Positions 13,511 through 26,275 of a DNA stretch of 64,000 bases are shown piece by piece. The stretch is from Hemibagrus wyckioides (lineage: Eukaryota > Chordata > Actinopteri > Siluriformes > Bagridae), in the NCBI RefSeq assembly GCF_019097595.1, contig NC_080722.1, forward strand, positions 22,979,130 through 23,043,129, read 5' to 3'. The number at the start of each line of letters is the position of its first letter. The stretch's first letter is position 1. The notes below the pieces were generated by a model. That model saw only the letters and a list, made by a program, of their open reading frames with translations, had not been told where the DNA came from and made no database searches. A program made the position numbers and the translations under genes.

Positions 13511-15045
13511 TAGCAAGTCTACAGCAACTCAAATAATTATTTTTAATATATTTAATAATAAGTATTATTGGAAGACCCTCAGTCTTTTGCACTATGCTAC
13601 AAAACATTTATTAATTTAATGCTTACAAATTTTATTCCAAGCTTTGCATCTTAAGCCAACAAATTGATCAGGATGTTACTAATTTAATTACTCACTTAAT
13701 TTTCACATATTATTTATAATTGACTTTGTATTACAAAAATGTAGATTTCAATCATTCCTTATTTAAATCGCTCAGCCTGTGCAGGTGTCCTGTGATTCTT
13801 TCTTTTTTAACACACTAATCTTTCATTCACCACTGATCATCATCTTCATTTTCTGTTTCATTTATCCTGTGCAGGATCACAGGGAGCCTTTTCCAGGGGA
13901 CACAGGTCATGAGACGAGAGAAAAGAGTAGAACACAGTCGATATGTTCTTTGTTTATTCTTAATAGAACCACAGAAGGCCGTTTCAATGAAAGTTGCACC
14001 ATTTAAGTAGCTGACCAGATACTAATATTACGTTTTCAATTTAAGGCATCACTGATTAGTAAAAATACAGATCATGAAGTGGAAGGTATACTTTATCTAA
14101 TTTTTATACAACTGAGCAATTAAGGGTTAAGGGCCTTGCTCAGAGGTCCTGTAGTGGCCCTAAGTCAGTGAGTGAAATAGAAAAGTATGGGCTAAATAGA
14201 GTCAGCCTTACATCAACACACAGCGCAGACTTTGGTTTTCTCAGTCAATGGTGGTCTCCACAACGAGCAGGTGAACTCTCTGGTTCAAAGACAGAAACCT
14301 GACTGTAGTTTGTGGATATGAACCAAACAGCAGTTTGGACTATTTAGCCCATTCTGGAACAGCTGTTTGAGAGAGTATCACCTACTAACTTCAGAAAACT
14401 AGTGGAGAATTTAACTGATCATGTTGAGAGATACATGAAGGGGCACTGGACATCCAGATCTGAGCCCCAGCATTGAAACAGATTAGAATTCTATCAGATT
14501 AGAAACCCAAGGAAATGCTGATGGACATCAGGGATGAGTTGAGACGTTACGTGGAAGAAGGAGATTTTCCAAGAAATGCTGAAGGCTTTAGAGGGTGGGG
14601 CTGTAGGGTGGTGGGGTGGTAATGCTAAGGGGATATTCAAGTGCTAGGGAGTGTTGACTCTACTGGGTACACTCTCGTGCATTGGATCCCATCTATATGG
14701 CTGAATGTAGGCGTTAACATATCTGTTTAAGGTTGCAAGGAGATCTGGGGCAGTTTCTTGGGACGGGCAAACTGAAATTTTTCGAAGGCAGACGAGAGAG
14801 TGTATACCAATTTTAGGGAAATTACAGCCCTCAGCCTACAAGAAAGAGTCTATGCCAGTTTGGGAGAAGATAAAGTGAAGAACAGTTGAAACTACGGTTC
14901 AGGACGGGGAAAAACCTCAGGCTGGGAAAAACAAGACCAGCTCTTTTCTCCTGCTTTGAGAGGAGTCATGAGACCATGCTAATATACTGTCAGTGTTTTG
15001 GCAGATTTGGAGACCTATGACCTTGTAACTTTGTTGTAATCAATT
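13511..15045. other. Intergenic DNA with repeat debris
   Basis: 14110-14165 contains an aagggccttgctcagaggtc block from the SINE body. The rest, including 14240-15000, has no recognised gene; its composition resembles an old, unidentified element. Confidence 0.4.
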
Positions 15046-15048
15046 CTA

Positions 15049-15366
15049 CAGGGGGTCCTCGACTTATGTCGGAATTCCGTCCCTACAGCCCTCCTACAGT
15101 TCAAAACTCACATACTGTACATAAGTACCTATGTCACTCACCTATGGCAGCGAATGTAAACAAAGCCGTCTTTCTCGTATAGCGCCGCATGACGACATAT
15201 TCATCTGCTCCGCTCACCAAGTAGTTCCCGCGTGAAATTTGTTTTAACGCCCCAAACGCCTTATGTCGGAATGATGGAACAAGACTTTCTTAATAAATTT
15301 ATGGGAGATGGCGACGTAACCACGAAACACCGTAGGTCGAGGACATCGTAAACCGAGGACCTGCTG
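15049..15366. mobile_element. pogo/Tigger-like MITE
   Basis: 318 bp without coding capacity, bounded by cag and ctg and directly flanked by TA on both sides (15047-15048, 15367-15368). The left end cagggggtcctcgacttatg and the inverse right end cagcaggtcctcgg are related. A gtcgg or gtcgagg motif repeats within. TA duplication with cag termini fits pogo/Tigger elements. Confidence 0.75.
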
Positions 15367-15369
15367 TAT

Positions 15370-17685
15370 AGTGCTATGGAGTGTCTGGAGTGTCATTACC
15401 TCAATCCACTCTCTGTATGAGCATAGTGAGACTTGCTTTTAAATTGTTGACTTCTTCAAGGGTGTGTGTTGTCTCCACTCCTGTTTCTTACAGGAGTATC
15501 AATGTAGTGTATTTCATTCTAATAAATAGTACAATTTTCTGAGAGAAATTGAAGGGGTGTGGCAAACACAAGGCTTGTGATGCTCAGATGAGGTATTAAT
15601 GAGGATTGGCAGATTAATTTCTTTCTTTATTCAGTCAGTCACTTAAAACACACACAAATACCAGTTAACAATATCTGCAGGGTTAGGAGATAAAGATGGT
15701 GAGCTAGGACAAGGTTTGATTTACTCTTTACACTCCACTCAGAAATGTTTAATACAGTTCTGTATAAATGAGCAATGAGATGTGGAGAGATCGAAGATCA
15801 ATAGCAGGTTATAGCGGTACCTATAGAGGTAGACAGAGCAACATCTCCTTAATAACAGGTTTCAGCCAAAAACATCCCACAAATGCATAAAAATAATTAC
15901 ATCCAGCCCTTCCTTCTGGCTTTCAGGCACTTTGGCTATTGTTACCCAAACAGACCCCAAGAAAGCTTTCATTTGGCTCACTAGAGTAATTTCTTGTGCT
16001 CCTCGCTATACAACATTTCTGTTGCTCCAATGTAATTTTACTGCACAGGATGGGATTTTAAGATTCATTTTTTCCACAGTAATATTTTACTCGTATTTGC
16101 CATACAAAGAGTTTTTCACATTAATCTCTAAAAGGGCACTGACAGTGGGCATGATTGTATCTGTAATAACATGGCCTCACAGACCAGCTAGTGGTAGTCT
16201 GACCTTGGAATGTCAAGTCCAACTGAGCTTTTAGCTTGAAGAAAAAAAAACAGACAGTAAAAATATTACCTTTTTCCACTGTCCACTGTCAAAATTAGTT
16301 AAGAAAATACTTAACTTGAACTGACCTACATATTTTATATATAACTCAAAATAAGTTCTAAAAAATGTCCAGGATGTTACAAGTCCTGTCCCAGGACCAT
16401 CTTGAAAAAGACTTTAGAACTTGATTCCTTCTCATTTGCAAGGGATCAAAGTGTCTGCCAAATTAATAAATGTAAATGCCACAAAGTGTAGCTCTTGCGT
16501 GAACATCCCAAAGCCGCTCTGGGTTTTCACAGGCTTTTTGGACTCTCACAGAGATCAAATGAAAAACTGAGGGATGAACAACAAACAGAAAGAAGGCAGA
16601 AAAAAGTAGAGAAAATCTTTTAGATATTGCTCTAGATTAATTCCTTTGGTGGTCAAGGAGCACCCTACTGTCAGGCTTTAAGAATCCAGTGGCAATGCTT
16701 TCTGGGAATTCAAAGGGTGTGATTATAAGTAGGGTCATGCAGAGAAGCTGGCCAATATAGTGTACATACACAAAGCTCTTATTGGATCGAAAGGAATTTT
16801 TTTTTGTAATATATAAGCAGGAGTGTAGGCAGAAGATCACTCCTCACACCACAGGGTAGAAGTTTGGGTGTTGATAGGATAGTACATCAGGATACAAATA
16901 TGATTTATGTTCATAACATTATGCTACAGCGCAGGGCTTCTGAAGGTTCCTGCATTCAGGAAGACGTATAACTGTACAATAAATTCCATGATCATCCTCT
17001 GTACAGATTTAGTTTATTAATACAATCTTAGCTATTCAAATGTTAGGCTCACTATTCAAATATACAGAGTAATATTTGGCTATATATTGGAACCATAGAG
17101 CTTTTTATTCCTAAACTTTCCACTACCAGAAAACATAAGATCCATGTGTTTGAGTTATTGAGGGAAACTCATTCAAGTTCCCAGTCAAACAGGATAACTA
17201 TTAACTATTGTAAGAGCTCAATAAATATAATAACTCTAAAATGTACTACAATGTAAGAACTATAATATACTGCTTATTGTAGGTGCTTTCAGTGCTGTTC
17301 AGGATTCAGCGGGAGCTCTGTGACCAGTCTGCAGCTGCACTGCTAGGTACTGTGGCTTAATCTGGACTCTACAGGTGCATTCATGAAATTGATGTTTTGC
17401 ATGCTGGAAAAATTATTGTGTGTGCGTGTGTGTGTGTAATGAAGGTTTTTGAGGTTTACTCTTGTATCGTTCCCTCACCTGCAACAACCTACTGTAAGTC
17501 TTAGACCACAAATTTGATCTCACTCTCTCTGTCTCTCTCTTTTGAGACACACACACACACACACACTTCTCGCACACGTATTTCCAGTAAAACACAGCAG
17601 CTTGCCAATAACTCAACATATCCTTAGTTGCTATTCAGCATTTTTTTTCATGGCTTTAAAACAGCATCTTCTGGATGGCTGTAAT
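15370..17685. other. AT-rich intergenic DNA
   Basis: AC tract at 17548-17566 and a SINE tail at 16.45 kb. No gene recognised; the 100-codon frame at 15932-16234 has no supporting features. Confidence 0.45.
16441..16475 (+). repeat. SINE tail remnant
   Basis: gatcaaagtgtctgccaaat is a decayed copy of the SINE tail found elsewhere in the window. Confidence 0.4.
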
Positions 17686-17689
17686 CTGA

Positions 17690-17960
17690 ACTTTTTGCAA
17701 TAACATTTTTGCAAGGGAGCAAAATTCTCTCACTAACTCTACTATTTTACCTCTCACAGCCTTCGGCCATAAATAACCCTGAGTAATCCTGTTTACTCAA
17801 ACTGTTTCTGACTCTTCATTTGCATTTATGCTTGGCAGTATGAGGGCAGCGGGAGATGTGGCTAGGTATTCTTAATGATGATCAGCAGGAGCAGGTTGTG
17901 AGCTTAAAGCCCAGGGCTGGCTGGGAGCTGGAGTAAAGCCTGTAAGCATCCTCAGCTCTG
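17690..17960. promoter_or_regulatory. Candidate conserved non-coding element
   Basis: Repeat-free block with an octamer-like catttgcatttatg and a ttcttaatgatgatcagcag stretch. No coding evidence. Confidence 0.3.
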
Positions 17961-18288
17961 TGCTTGAATACACATCTCAATAATGTTGAATAATGTCTCA
18001 TTTGAATGAACCGTTCTATCAAATTACTGACAATAAACCTATATTAACTAGTTAATGCATTGTTAATAATACCTCAAGCAGCTGTTCAGTGCTATTGATC
18101 AGACAGTTGTTTCATGGCCTGAGTGAGGAAATGGTCTTACATTAATCACTTAGTTACTTCAGATTCCTACATAACAGCATAACAACATTACATTCACACA
18201 TTCTCGTTAATCACAACCCTAAATGGCATGTTGTGTTTATTTTAAATACCTGTCACAGATTTGCTTCGTTACTTGAATCAGGTACATA

Positions 18289-18318
18289 CACACAACAACA
18301 ACAACAACAACAACAAGA
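18289..18318. repeat. (CAA)n microsatellite
   Basis: About nine units. Confidence 0.9.
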
Positions 18319-18343
18319 GGCAATTATAAAATGATCTACTCAC

Positions 18344-18395
18344 GCCAAACAGTAGACGACATGGCACACACGGTTTCATCGGGATCTTCTACACT
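18344..18395 (-). other. Exon-like 52-bp segment, product not recognised
   Basis: On the minus strand, tttattctttctccag precedes the segment and gtgagtag follows it; both are close to consensus. Only one frame is open (SVEDPDETVCAMSSTVW plus one base). I recognise no protein. It lies on the same strand as the candidate first exon at 44.7 kb and could be an exon of that transcript, but nothing in the sequence links them. Confidence 0.35.
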
Positions 18396-18654
18396 CTGGA
18401 GAAAGAATAAAAAATGTCCATTGAAAAATTAAAAATCAAAGCTTTTTAAATCAAACTAGAAATCAAAATATAAATCAGAGCTTTTCACGGCTTCATTGCA
18501 GCATCACGTTATAAACACACTCGCTATTACTTAGAAAGGTCTTTAATTAGCAGTCATGTCAGATACACTCACATACACTGGATATAAAGGTCAACATTCT
18601 CCTGTTAAAATTGCTGTATTTGAGGGGAAAAAATAAACTCAAATATATATTAAA

Positions 18655-18790
18655 TTGAATTCCATCCTATTTTATTTGTATAGTGCTTTTAACAATGGGC
18701 AGTGTCACAATAGCAGCTTTACAGAAATAAACAGGAGGAAGAAACCTTGAGATTAATCAGACTCAAAAGGGAACCAGTCCTCATCTGGGT
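18655..18790 (+). repeat. Dispersed fish repeat, probably a LINE 3' part
   Basis: Blocks tttatttgtatagtgctttt, cagctttacagaaataaaca, gaggaagaaaccttgagatt and gggaaccagtcctcatctgg in that order are very common in fish genomes. Confidence 0.6.
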
Positions 18791-19569
18791 TACACTGGAT
18801 ATCATGATTATAAAATTATTTCCCTTCTCTAACTGTCTACTATATGGTCAAACAATATATAGAAACAAAAAACAAACTATAGTGAAGAAAATGAAAAAGA
18901 AATGTTTTAGGCAAAAAAAGGAGCGTGTATTTATAATTTCCTGGGTGCATAAGCGTGCGCACTCTTTTATAGTAATTATTCAAAAGTATTTATCATTTCA
19001 CTGTCTTGCTGAAAGGCCAGCAGCTTTTCTGCCCAAAATTCTATTATAGTTTTGGTATACAGAGTCATGTTCTAGTCTTGTGGGTCAATCTCACAGTTCT
19101 GGAGAGTAAGACCTAAAGGAAAAACGAAACCATGTTTATGCTGTACTTAAGGACCCCCGGACTGATATATAATGATTTCATACCAGGTGAAATAAATCTT
19201 GTGCAGAAGTTACTTTTCACTGGCGGAAGACATATTTAACATAAATAACTGATAAAGAATAAACCTCCATCTCACCTAGAGTTCTCTTTTTTTAGACAGT
19301 TTGATTTAAACCTGTCTACATGTAATGGTTGAAGTATCTCAATAGTTTTAATGTTTTGAATAGTTTTGTGTTACATTCTGCATTGTATTTACTGTAAATA
19401 AACATTTAAACTAAAAAATCGGCTGAGACATGATTCAGCTGATTTTCTTGACATATTCTTTGTTTGCATGCACAAGATCTCACTGTCAATAGATATCGAT
19501 CAAAAGATCCAAAACTATCCAGGAATTGATGGCAATCATCAGCTGGAAAAAAAATACAACAACAATAAA

Positions 19570-19915
19570 GGGGCTGCAAGAAGATCTGGAACATTCTGGT
19601 CACTCCCTCTGTGGGTCTGAATATCTCATGTTCTTCACATGTCTATGCTATACGGCAGGGTGGATAGATAGAAGCCCTTTCTCATAAATAAAAAAAAATA
19701 GTAGTCTATCTAAAACACCCAAAAACAAGACAGCTTTTACTCAAAATAAACTACACCATGATGAAGCATGGTGACGGCAGAATGGTGCTGCTTCTCTTCA
19801 GTTAGGCCCGGGGCTATCAGAGAAAATCATGAATCCAGTACACAAGCTTCTCATCCAGCATGTATTCCTGCAGTTCCAGCAGAACTCTGACCAGCATTAC
19901 AGTTAGATGGATGAA
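19570..19915 (+). pseudogene. Tc1-like relic
   Basis: Follows the same block order as the relic at 2.18 kb: attctggtcactccctctgt, a tctcatgttcttcacatgtc block, and ccatgatgaagcatggtgac, the segment before the Gly-rich loop of a Tc1 transposase. Frames are lost. Confidence 0.6.
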
Positions 19916-19999
19916 TTATTTGATATCTGTGTATAATCCTGATAAATACTGTTCATTATCCTTCACTGGCTAAATTTTTGTTCTTTCCATTTGTGACTT

Positions 20000-22280
20000 G
20001 TGCCATGTGGCGGTGCACCATTTATTGCCCAGCTATTAATTATTTACTTTTTTTAATGGAGTCATATTTTAAAATATAAACCTCAAGTCATCCACGTCAC
20101 ATTTTTCTATCCACTGTATACTCAATGTGATGTAAAAATGGATTCTGACACAGCAGATTTTCCTTCTATTGGCGTCTAATCTTTCACACCAACCTGAATC
20201 CTAGTGATGCTCAAAAATAGAAAGAATAGAAAGAGGAAATTCTCATTTATCTTTTGTTTCTTTTGTGCTTCTGTGATGGCAGAAGGATAAAGGACAGTTT
20301 CCTTTTTCGTCAGTCAACGATTCATTTACAGGAAAAGAGACAGATCCGTTATCTCTCTGCACTTCTTTACAAGCGCTCCAAAGTAAATATGGCTCTTGCT
20401 CAGGTCACCGCTTTCTCTGGACTTCGACTTCCCCTCCAAGCTGAACACTGAACTGGTGTCACCTCCCTGTAAAATGTAACACTTCCCTTGTGTGCTCCTC
20501 AAAGTGACTTTTCCCTCTTAACTCATTCCTCCTAAGTCCCAACAATCTGCCTGGAGCGAATAGGACATGAAATTATTTCTCCAAAATGAAACACAATGTG
20601 GTTCAGTTTTTTATTTCTCATATTCATGTCACTGTATTCAGAGCGGTCATTCACAAGAGTCAGAAGATAAAATAGAAGTGTCCAGCATGATTAGAGCTTG
20701 TAAACCTAACAGAAAAAGTTGCCTTTACTCCCCAGCGTATTGCCCGTCTAACTACTTATTCTTCCAACTGCGCACACACACAGGCTTCAGATGGAATTCT
20801 GGGTGTCCAATTCCCAAAATATTGTTTATATTGCTAATAACAGAGATATGTTACGGGGAATGTACAAGTGTAAGTACACTGTAAAATGTGTTTAAACTGT
20901 ACTGCTGTAAAAGCAGAAGAGACGGTTTAAGTCATGCAGTGTATGTACCAGCTGTACTAAACTACACGGGATAATCAAAGCCAAAAGCTACCTGGAAGAA
21001 ATTGTCAATGCTGACACACAGAATTGAATTTGTCATCCCGCTCTGCCCCGCCTTGCAATCAAGGCCTTGCTGAGCAACTAATTGAATAATTTGCACTGGC
21101 TGCTCTCAATTTCCACTGATTCACCCAGAAGGCAGACGCACGAACCATTAGACCGTTAACCCTCCAGCAATCAAAGAGAACACAGTGTTCAGCTTTTGGA
21201 TTTGAACAACTACCAGCATTAGCATCCAGCATCCTTCTCGTGGTTTCCTGTCTGAACAACTCAACTGCAGGTAGATAACACAACATATATTAATTTATTC
21301 TTCACATGGACACCATGAGGAAAAGTGTCCCATTATTCCAGATTGACGAAAGTCACGCACATAACCTAATCCTCTTAAATTTGGACTACAGCCACATGCA
21401 TCCCAATCCTTTAAACTACCAACCCGGTCATCTGTGCATCACAAAAAGCAAAGCATTCAGTAATGTCTTTGGACCCTAAGCCATCCAGAGAAAGGCGTGA
21501 GATGATCCATTCCCCTATACCACCTACTCAGAACCGCTGTTTATCACAGTATTCATTCACCATCACTGATTGAGCTGTATGGTTTGAATTAACAGACAGA
21601 CAGAGGAGGCGCAAAATCAAACAAGAACCATGTTTTCCTCAAACGCAATTATCAACAGGGTTCTCGGATACAGCAAACTAGTGCTCCGACCAATTCACTC
21701 TCAAGCAAATATCCAGCGTTGCCAAAGACAGAGGGAATTAACCATCATGCAGAAGTTCTTTTGGATTCTTGTGGAGCTCCAGGAGATTGAGGTTCGAGGG
21801 GTAACGTGAGGAGAGCTAAGCATGTATTAGTGTCTGCCATGGTGAGAGACTCAGGGGGTAAAGGAAGGTCCAGCACTACCGTCCCACTGTGGATCATTTC
21901 CTTTCCAGCAATTGATCCTGACTCATAAACTCTTAGGTCTTCAGGGACAAGCAGCAGGAAAAGAAGCTTGAGTAGATCTGGATTCCATTCTGGCCAGCTT
22001 CAGTATTCATTACAGAGTCTTGGCTACATGAGAGCAGAATTAGCCACAGCGCTTCTGCACCGTTCAGTCCTGCAGCTCTCCTTTTGTTGTTACCTGCTCC
22101 AGTTATAAAGCTATAAGTAATTATACATTATTAAAAAAACTTCAGAGCGGAACTGATTCAGGCCAACTAAAACTCTCTGAAAATATCTGCTGTCCTGATA
22201 TGACCTTCAATAACGTTCAGCATGGGAAGAATCGATGCGCCCTGACGTGTCTGGCTCCATCTGCCAAACCATAAACACTG
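20000..22280. other. Mostly single-copy intergenic DNA
   Basis: No transposon ends or gene recognised. The part from 20900 to 21060 and parts of 21.3-22.1 kb look repeat-free and may include further regulatory blocks. Confidence 0.4.
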
Positions 22281-22289
22281 CTACATTAT

Positions 22290-22490
22290 TTCTGTCAGAC
22301 TAACCTGAAACATAAACAGCAATTTATCTTCTCTGTGATGGGCTGAGAGCATTCTTTTGTCCTGAAAAATCCCCCAGCACTTTCGCTCCTGTCTGACACC
22401 TTGCCATTCAGGGTCCTGATGAATAAACGCAACATGGTGGACAAAGAGAAAGCGCTAGCATCACGCTGGATCAGAAGGCATGTCAATTGG
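22290..22490. promoter_or_regulatory. Candidate conserved non-coding element
   Basis: Repeat-free, balanced composition. A 63-codon minus-strand frame spans it and ends beside a ttcag-gttagt donor-like site, but the peptide is not recognisable, so a regulatory element seems more likely than an exon. Confidence 0.28.
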
Positions 22491-23639
22491 CGTCGGCACT
22501 TTATGTGAATGTGTGAACTGCTGAGTGCAGCACTGGTTGTAGGTGTGTGTAGCAGCTCACAGCGTCAGTGCTACTCAGTGGAAATGATGTGCAATCATTG
22601 CTAGGGGAATTCCAGTTCTGCTCTGTACAGGTATCTAATACACACCTTTGTGCATTGTTCTGAAAGTCAGAAAAAGGCAGAGAATCTTATACAATAAAGT
22701 GAGAAAGCACACAACTGAGCACACTAACATTTTCTTCCTAACTGGTATTTCAGCAGGAAAGAGTTTTGGGCTATATGAAAAGCCAAGCACCACGGGGTTC
22801 ATGAGAAAAGTTCAGAATAATCATTTGTTTATTTGTGTGTTTGCATGTCAGTGTGCATGTTCTGTCCGACTGTGACGTCAAACTTAACCTCCATTAGAAA
22901 AGACAGAATGTAATTTGTCTATGAAAAATGCAACTGACTATGATAATTACAATAATACAGTTATAAACAACCCCAGAGTACAGGTGTACACACACACACA
23001 TATACAGAGATGTGGGGTGAGAGGTTCTCACTTCTTTGGCCAGCAAAGGCCATTCTAAAGGTATAATTAGTACCAGGGCATGCTGGTAACACACACACAC
23101 ACACACACAGGTCACAGTTCCCGTGTGCTGATAGTAAAAATCACCCTCAATAATTTCTATTTGAAATGGTACAAGCTTTTAGAACTGGATAGATTTTCAA
23201 AGTAAAAGTGTGTGTGTGTGTAAATACATAGTTTTGAAAATGTTAATTGTACTGTGTAACTGTCTTTGGTTCAGGAGTTTAAATATCAGCAGTGACAAAA
23301 TAAAACCAGAAATATGAACTGTACAGCTACAGCAGAGTGTGTATAGGTTTAATTAGTCATTTTCTACACGCGCTCTTACACACAGGCAGACACACTTTTT
23401 CTTTCAAACTTTGTTCACACATCTTTGTTTACATCTCATTGGGATTTGATTATTTCAACAGTTTTTTTCTACACAGCTCAAAATCATTTTTTAGTGATTC
23501 ATTACTGTGGACAAACAACTCATCAGGGGGTTCTTTTGTTTTTAACACAGAGATTAATAACAATGTCCCACACAGCAGATTAAAAAAAACTTGTGATGCG
23601 CAGAACTAGAGGACATGCACATGAAAAGCAATGGATATC

Positions 23640-23860
23640 TGTGAGGTTTTGAAGCAAACAGTCTGATATCCGGCCTGTTCCTCACCCTCTGAGCGATTGC
23701 TAGGTCCAGTGTGTCACTGGCCAATTATTTACAGCCTGCATTATATACTTTGTTGTTGATAGTTCTGGCATTTGGATTAGAAAAAACAGCTTTAATTAGT
23801 GGGTGTTTGAGAGTGGGGTATGAGTCCCCAGGGAAGGGCAGTTGTCATGGGTACTAGTGT
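23640..23860. promoter_or_regulatory. Candidate conserved non-coding element
   Basis: Repeat-free block with a ggccaattatttacagcctg stretch and a Sox-like ctttgttgttg. No coding evidence. Confidence 0.28.
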
Positions 23861-24075
23861 GTCAAAACAGCACTTCGATCTGTTCTCTCTCTCCATCACC
23901 ATTACAATTAGACTTAAAGGCTCCCTCTCTGTTGCCAAAGCTCTCCATTTTATTCCCTTGGAGGAAGGCTGAACTGTGCTGTGTGTGTGTGTCTGTGTGT
24001 TTTAATGAACTCTTAGAAATGGAAAGAAAATTTCTATGTGGTTCTTTTTATTGTTTGTTTTTCTTGCCCTTACAG

Positions 24076-24187
24076 TCCTCTGCTCCCAACACTCCACCCA
24101 TCTCAAACTGTTCTGCTGCTTTCACGTTACATAATGATGATGATGATGATCCATCCCAATTAGGAAGTGTTGCTGCTTCCCCAAGTG
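24076..24187 (+). other. Exon-like segment A, product not recognised
   Basis: Preceded by a strong pyrimidine tract and acceptor (tttcttgcccttacag) and followed by gtaaat. 112 bp, open only in phase 0, encoding a Ser/Pro-rich then Asp-rich peptide (SSAPNTPPISNC, HNDDDDDPSQLG). The Asp run comes from a short (gat)n repeat. No known product; chance occurrence is quite possible. Confidence 0.25.
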
Positions 24188-24778
24188 GTAAATAATACAA
24201 GAGAGTGTTCTTAGGTTCCTCTCTGAACTACATTTTTAAGTTTAAGGGTTTTTTTTTTTCAATCAGAGGTACATCTTTTCTATTTGACTTTTGAGGGTTT
24301 AGGGATACAGAGGCATTTCTGGCATAAGCATGTTATTACAAGCAACTCGCCAACGAATATTTTGCTACAGGTTCCATTTGGCAAGTGAAGACACAAGCAT
24401 TATTTAAGTATTTACAGATTGAGCAGGTATTCGGAGCATGTAATTCTCACCGGTAATTAACTGTTGATCATTATCGTGTTTTAAGTAAAAAGATTACAGT
24501 GCACATTGTTAGCAAGTAGTGAGTGAGAGAGTTAGAACAGAGGTACAGTGAGGCTGAATGAACGAGGCTAATGGATCTGGGTATCTGGAGATAACCTCCT
24601 TATTCAGGCTCTTCATAATCACTGGTGCTGGTTGAGTGCAGGTCTGCAGGAGGAGGAGTTTAGGTGTAAGCTGGAGGGATGAGGGCTGAGGGAACACACC
24701 TGAACCTTGTTATTCCACCATTATTTACACAGTCTCGTCTCCTCTGTCCTGTGGTGCAGTGAGTAGTGAGTACTGTGT

Positions 24779-24842
24779 GCGTCTGCGTGTGGGTGGATGG
24801 GTGGTTGTGTGTGTGTGTGTGTGTGGGTGTGTGTGTGTCTGT
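24779..24842. repeat. GT-rich tract
   Basis: Impure (GT)n including a ggtggatgggtgg patch. Confidence 0.85.
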
Positions 24843-24997
24843 GCAGCAGAGTCTCCAAACACCACTAAACACCCATGACTTTAAGCGAGCAGAAAAGCTG
24901 AAGTGTTTTCTTGGCCACCCTAAACGCCACAGGCAGGACAAAACAATAAAAGCTACAGAGCTAAATTTAACCCAGGCCTGATGTGTTCTCCTGGCAG

Positions 24998-25136
24998 GAT
25001 GATGCTAAACCTGGGCATTACACTGAACCTGCAGGAGCATCCGACTCTCCTACAGAAATAACAAGCCAGCTGCCAGAAGACCGCCTGCTCTACGACAGAG
25101 ACACAAGGCCACTTCCCCCTGAGGTTATTGAACCAG
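24998..25136 (+). other. Exon-like segment B, product not recognised
   Basis: Preceded by an acceptor (tgttctcctggcag) and followed by a donor (gtgcttcagg). 139 bp, open only when entered in phase 0, giving a 46-residue acidic, Pro-rich peptide (GHYTEPAGASDSPTEITSQL, then PLPPEVIEP). I do not recognise it. It cannot be spliced directly to segment A, because A leaves one extra base and the join would create a stop. Confidence 0.28.
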
Positions 25137-25979
25137 GTGCTTCAGGTCTCTGCAGTGCTCTCTCACCATCCACCCCACAGTCCAGTCTCACCCTAGTATG
25201 GGCAGGACTGGTGGAAGCGTACACCAGGCCTTGGAGGATGATTTGACCTGCAGGCAGACATGAGCCATTAGGCTGGGGCTGGGGTATGAATGTAAGATTT
25301 TTTTATGCTCTGTTGCCATTGGAAATGGAATACAAGGGCCAAAAGTATCGAAAATAGGAGGTAGTTAGTTCCCCCTTTATCCCCAGATAATTAATAAGCA
25401 GTGGGTGGGTCCTGAAGAGTCGGGCAGTGTGGGTTATTGTGCAGTTTTACTGCACTCCTGGTATTTTTCCTCTACTGACTCAAATAATGATACTACTTAG
25501 AATGAACAAAAACATTTAATCTAATTTATTCATCAGAATAGGAATCAAAAAAGCCATTCTAAGTGAAACCGTGTTGAAGAGGATGTGGTTTCAGGTATGG
25601 AAGTACAGAGCAGAGTGTATGTGAGAGTCAGTCCAGAGCAGAGGGGTCCACACCAGGGCTTTGTGAACATGACATTAAATTCTTTAAAACTGCAGCATGA
25701 TCATGGAATTAAACAGCATGTGTCTGTATATTAATTAGAATATATATTTCTAGATATTTCATATATTATATATTTGTAAATGTGAGGTGGATGAATCCTA
25801 AACATCTACATATTGCAATACCTGGAACGTGAAAAAATATCTGAAATTAAAATTCAGTTACAATTCCAGTTGTACACCCCAGAATACAGGAGAACTGCCC
25901 CACTCACCCTATGGCATGTTTATTCTATTGAAGATCTGATTGATTTCTGGATGTATGTTTGTTTCAGGTCGTTGCTGTT

Positions 25980-26180
25980 TATTACTGCTGTGTGAAGAAG
26001 GAGCTCAGGTTAATGCTCAGGTAGCCGTGCTCCACAAACCAATTTCACCATGATATGGATGGACTTAATGACTTTGCATTACTTGTCATTTGAGCCACTG
26101 TTTCCATGACGCAGCTTAATCCAGAGCGATGAGAGAAAGCAGCTGTGGTGATTTGCTCTGGCTGTTTATGATGCACTTGG
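25980..26180. promoter_or_regulatory. Candidate conserved non-coding element
   Basis: Repeat-free stretch containing a Maf-like tgacgcagc, a homeodomain-like tttgcattacttgtcattt and gctgtttatgatgcac. No open frame. Confidence 0.3.
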
Positions 26181-26275
26181 ACCGGGTTTGAAAAAACAAA
26201 AGGAAAAAACAGACTAAAAAGAAATAGTATGTCTACTTAGTTAATACAACACACCATCCACATTCCATTATTTTC

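Noticed and set aside
24076..25136. A two-exon gene joining segments A and B
   Set aside because: A ends with one extra base and B opens only in phase 0; the direct join gives an immediate stop.
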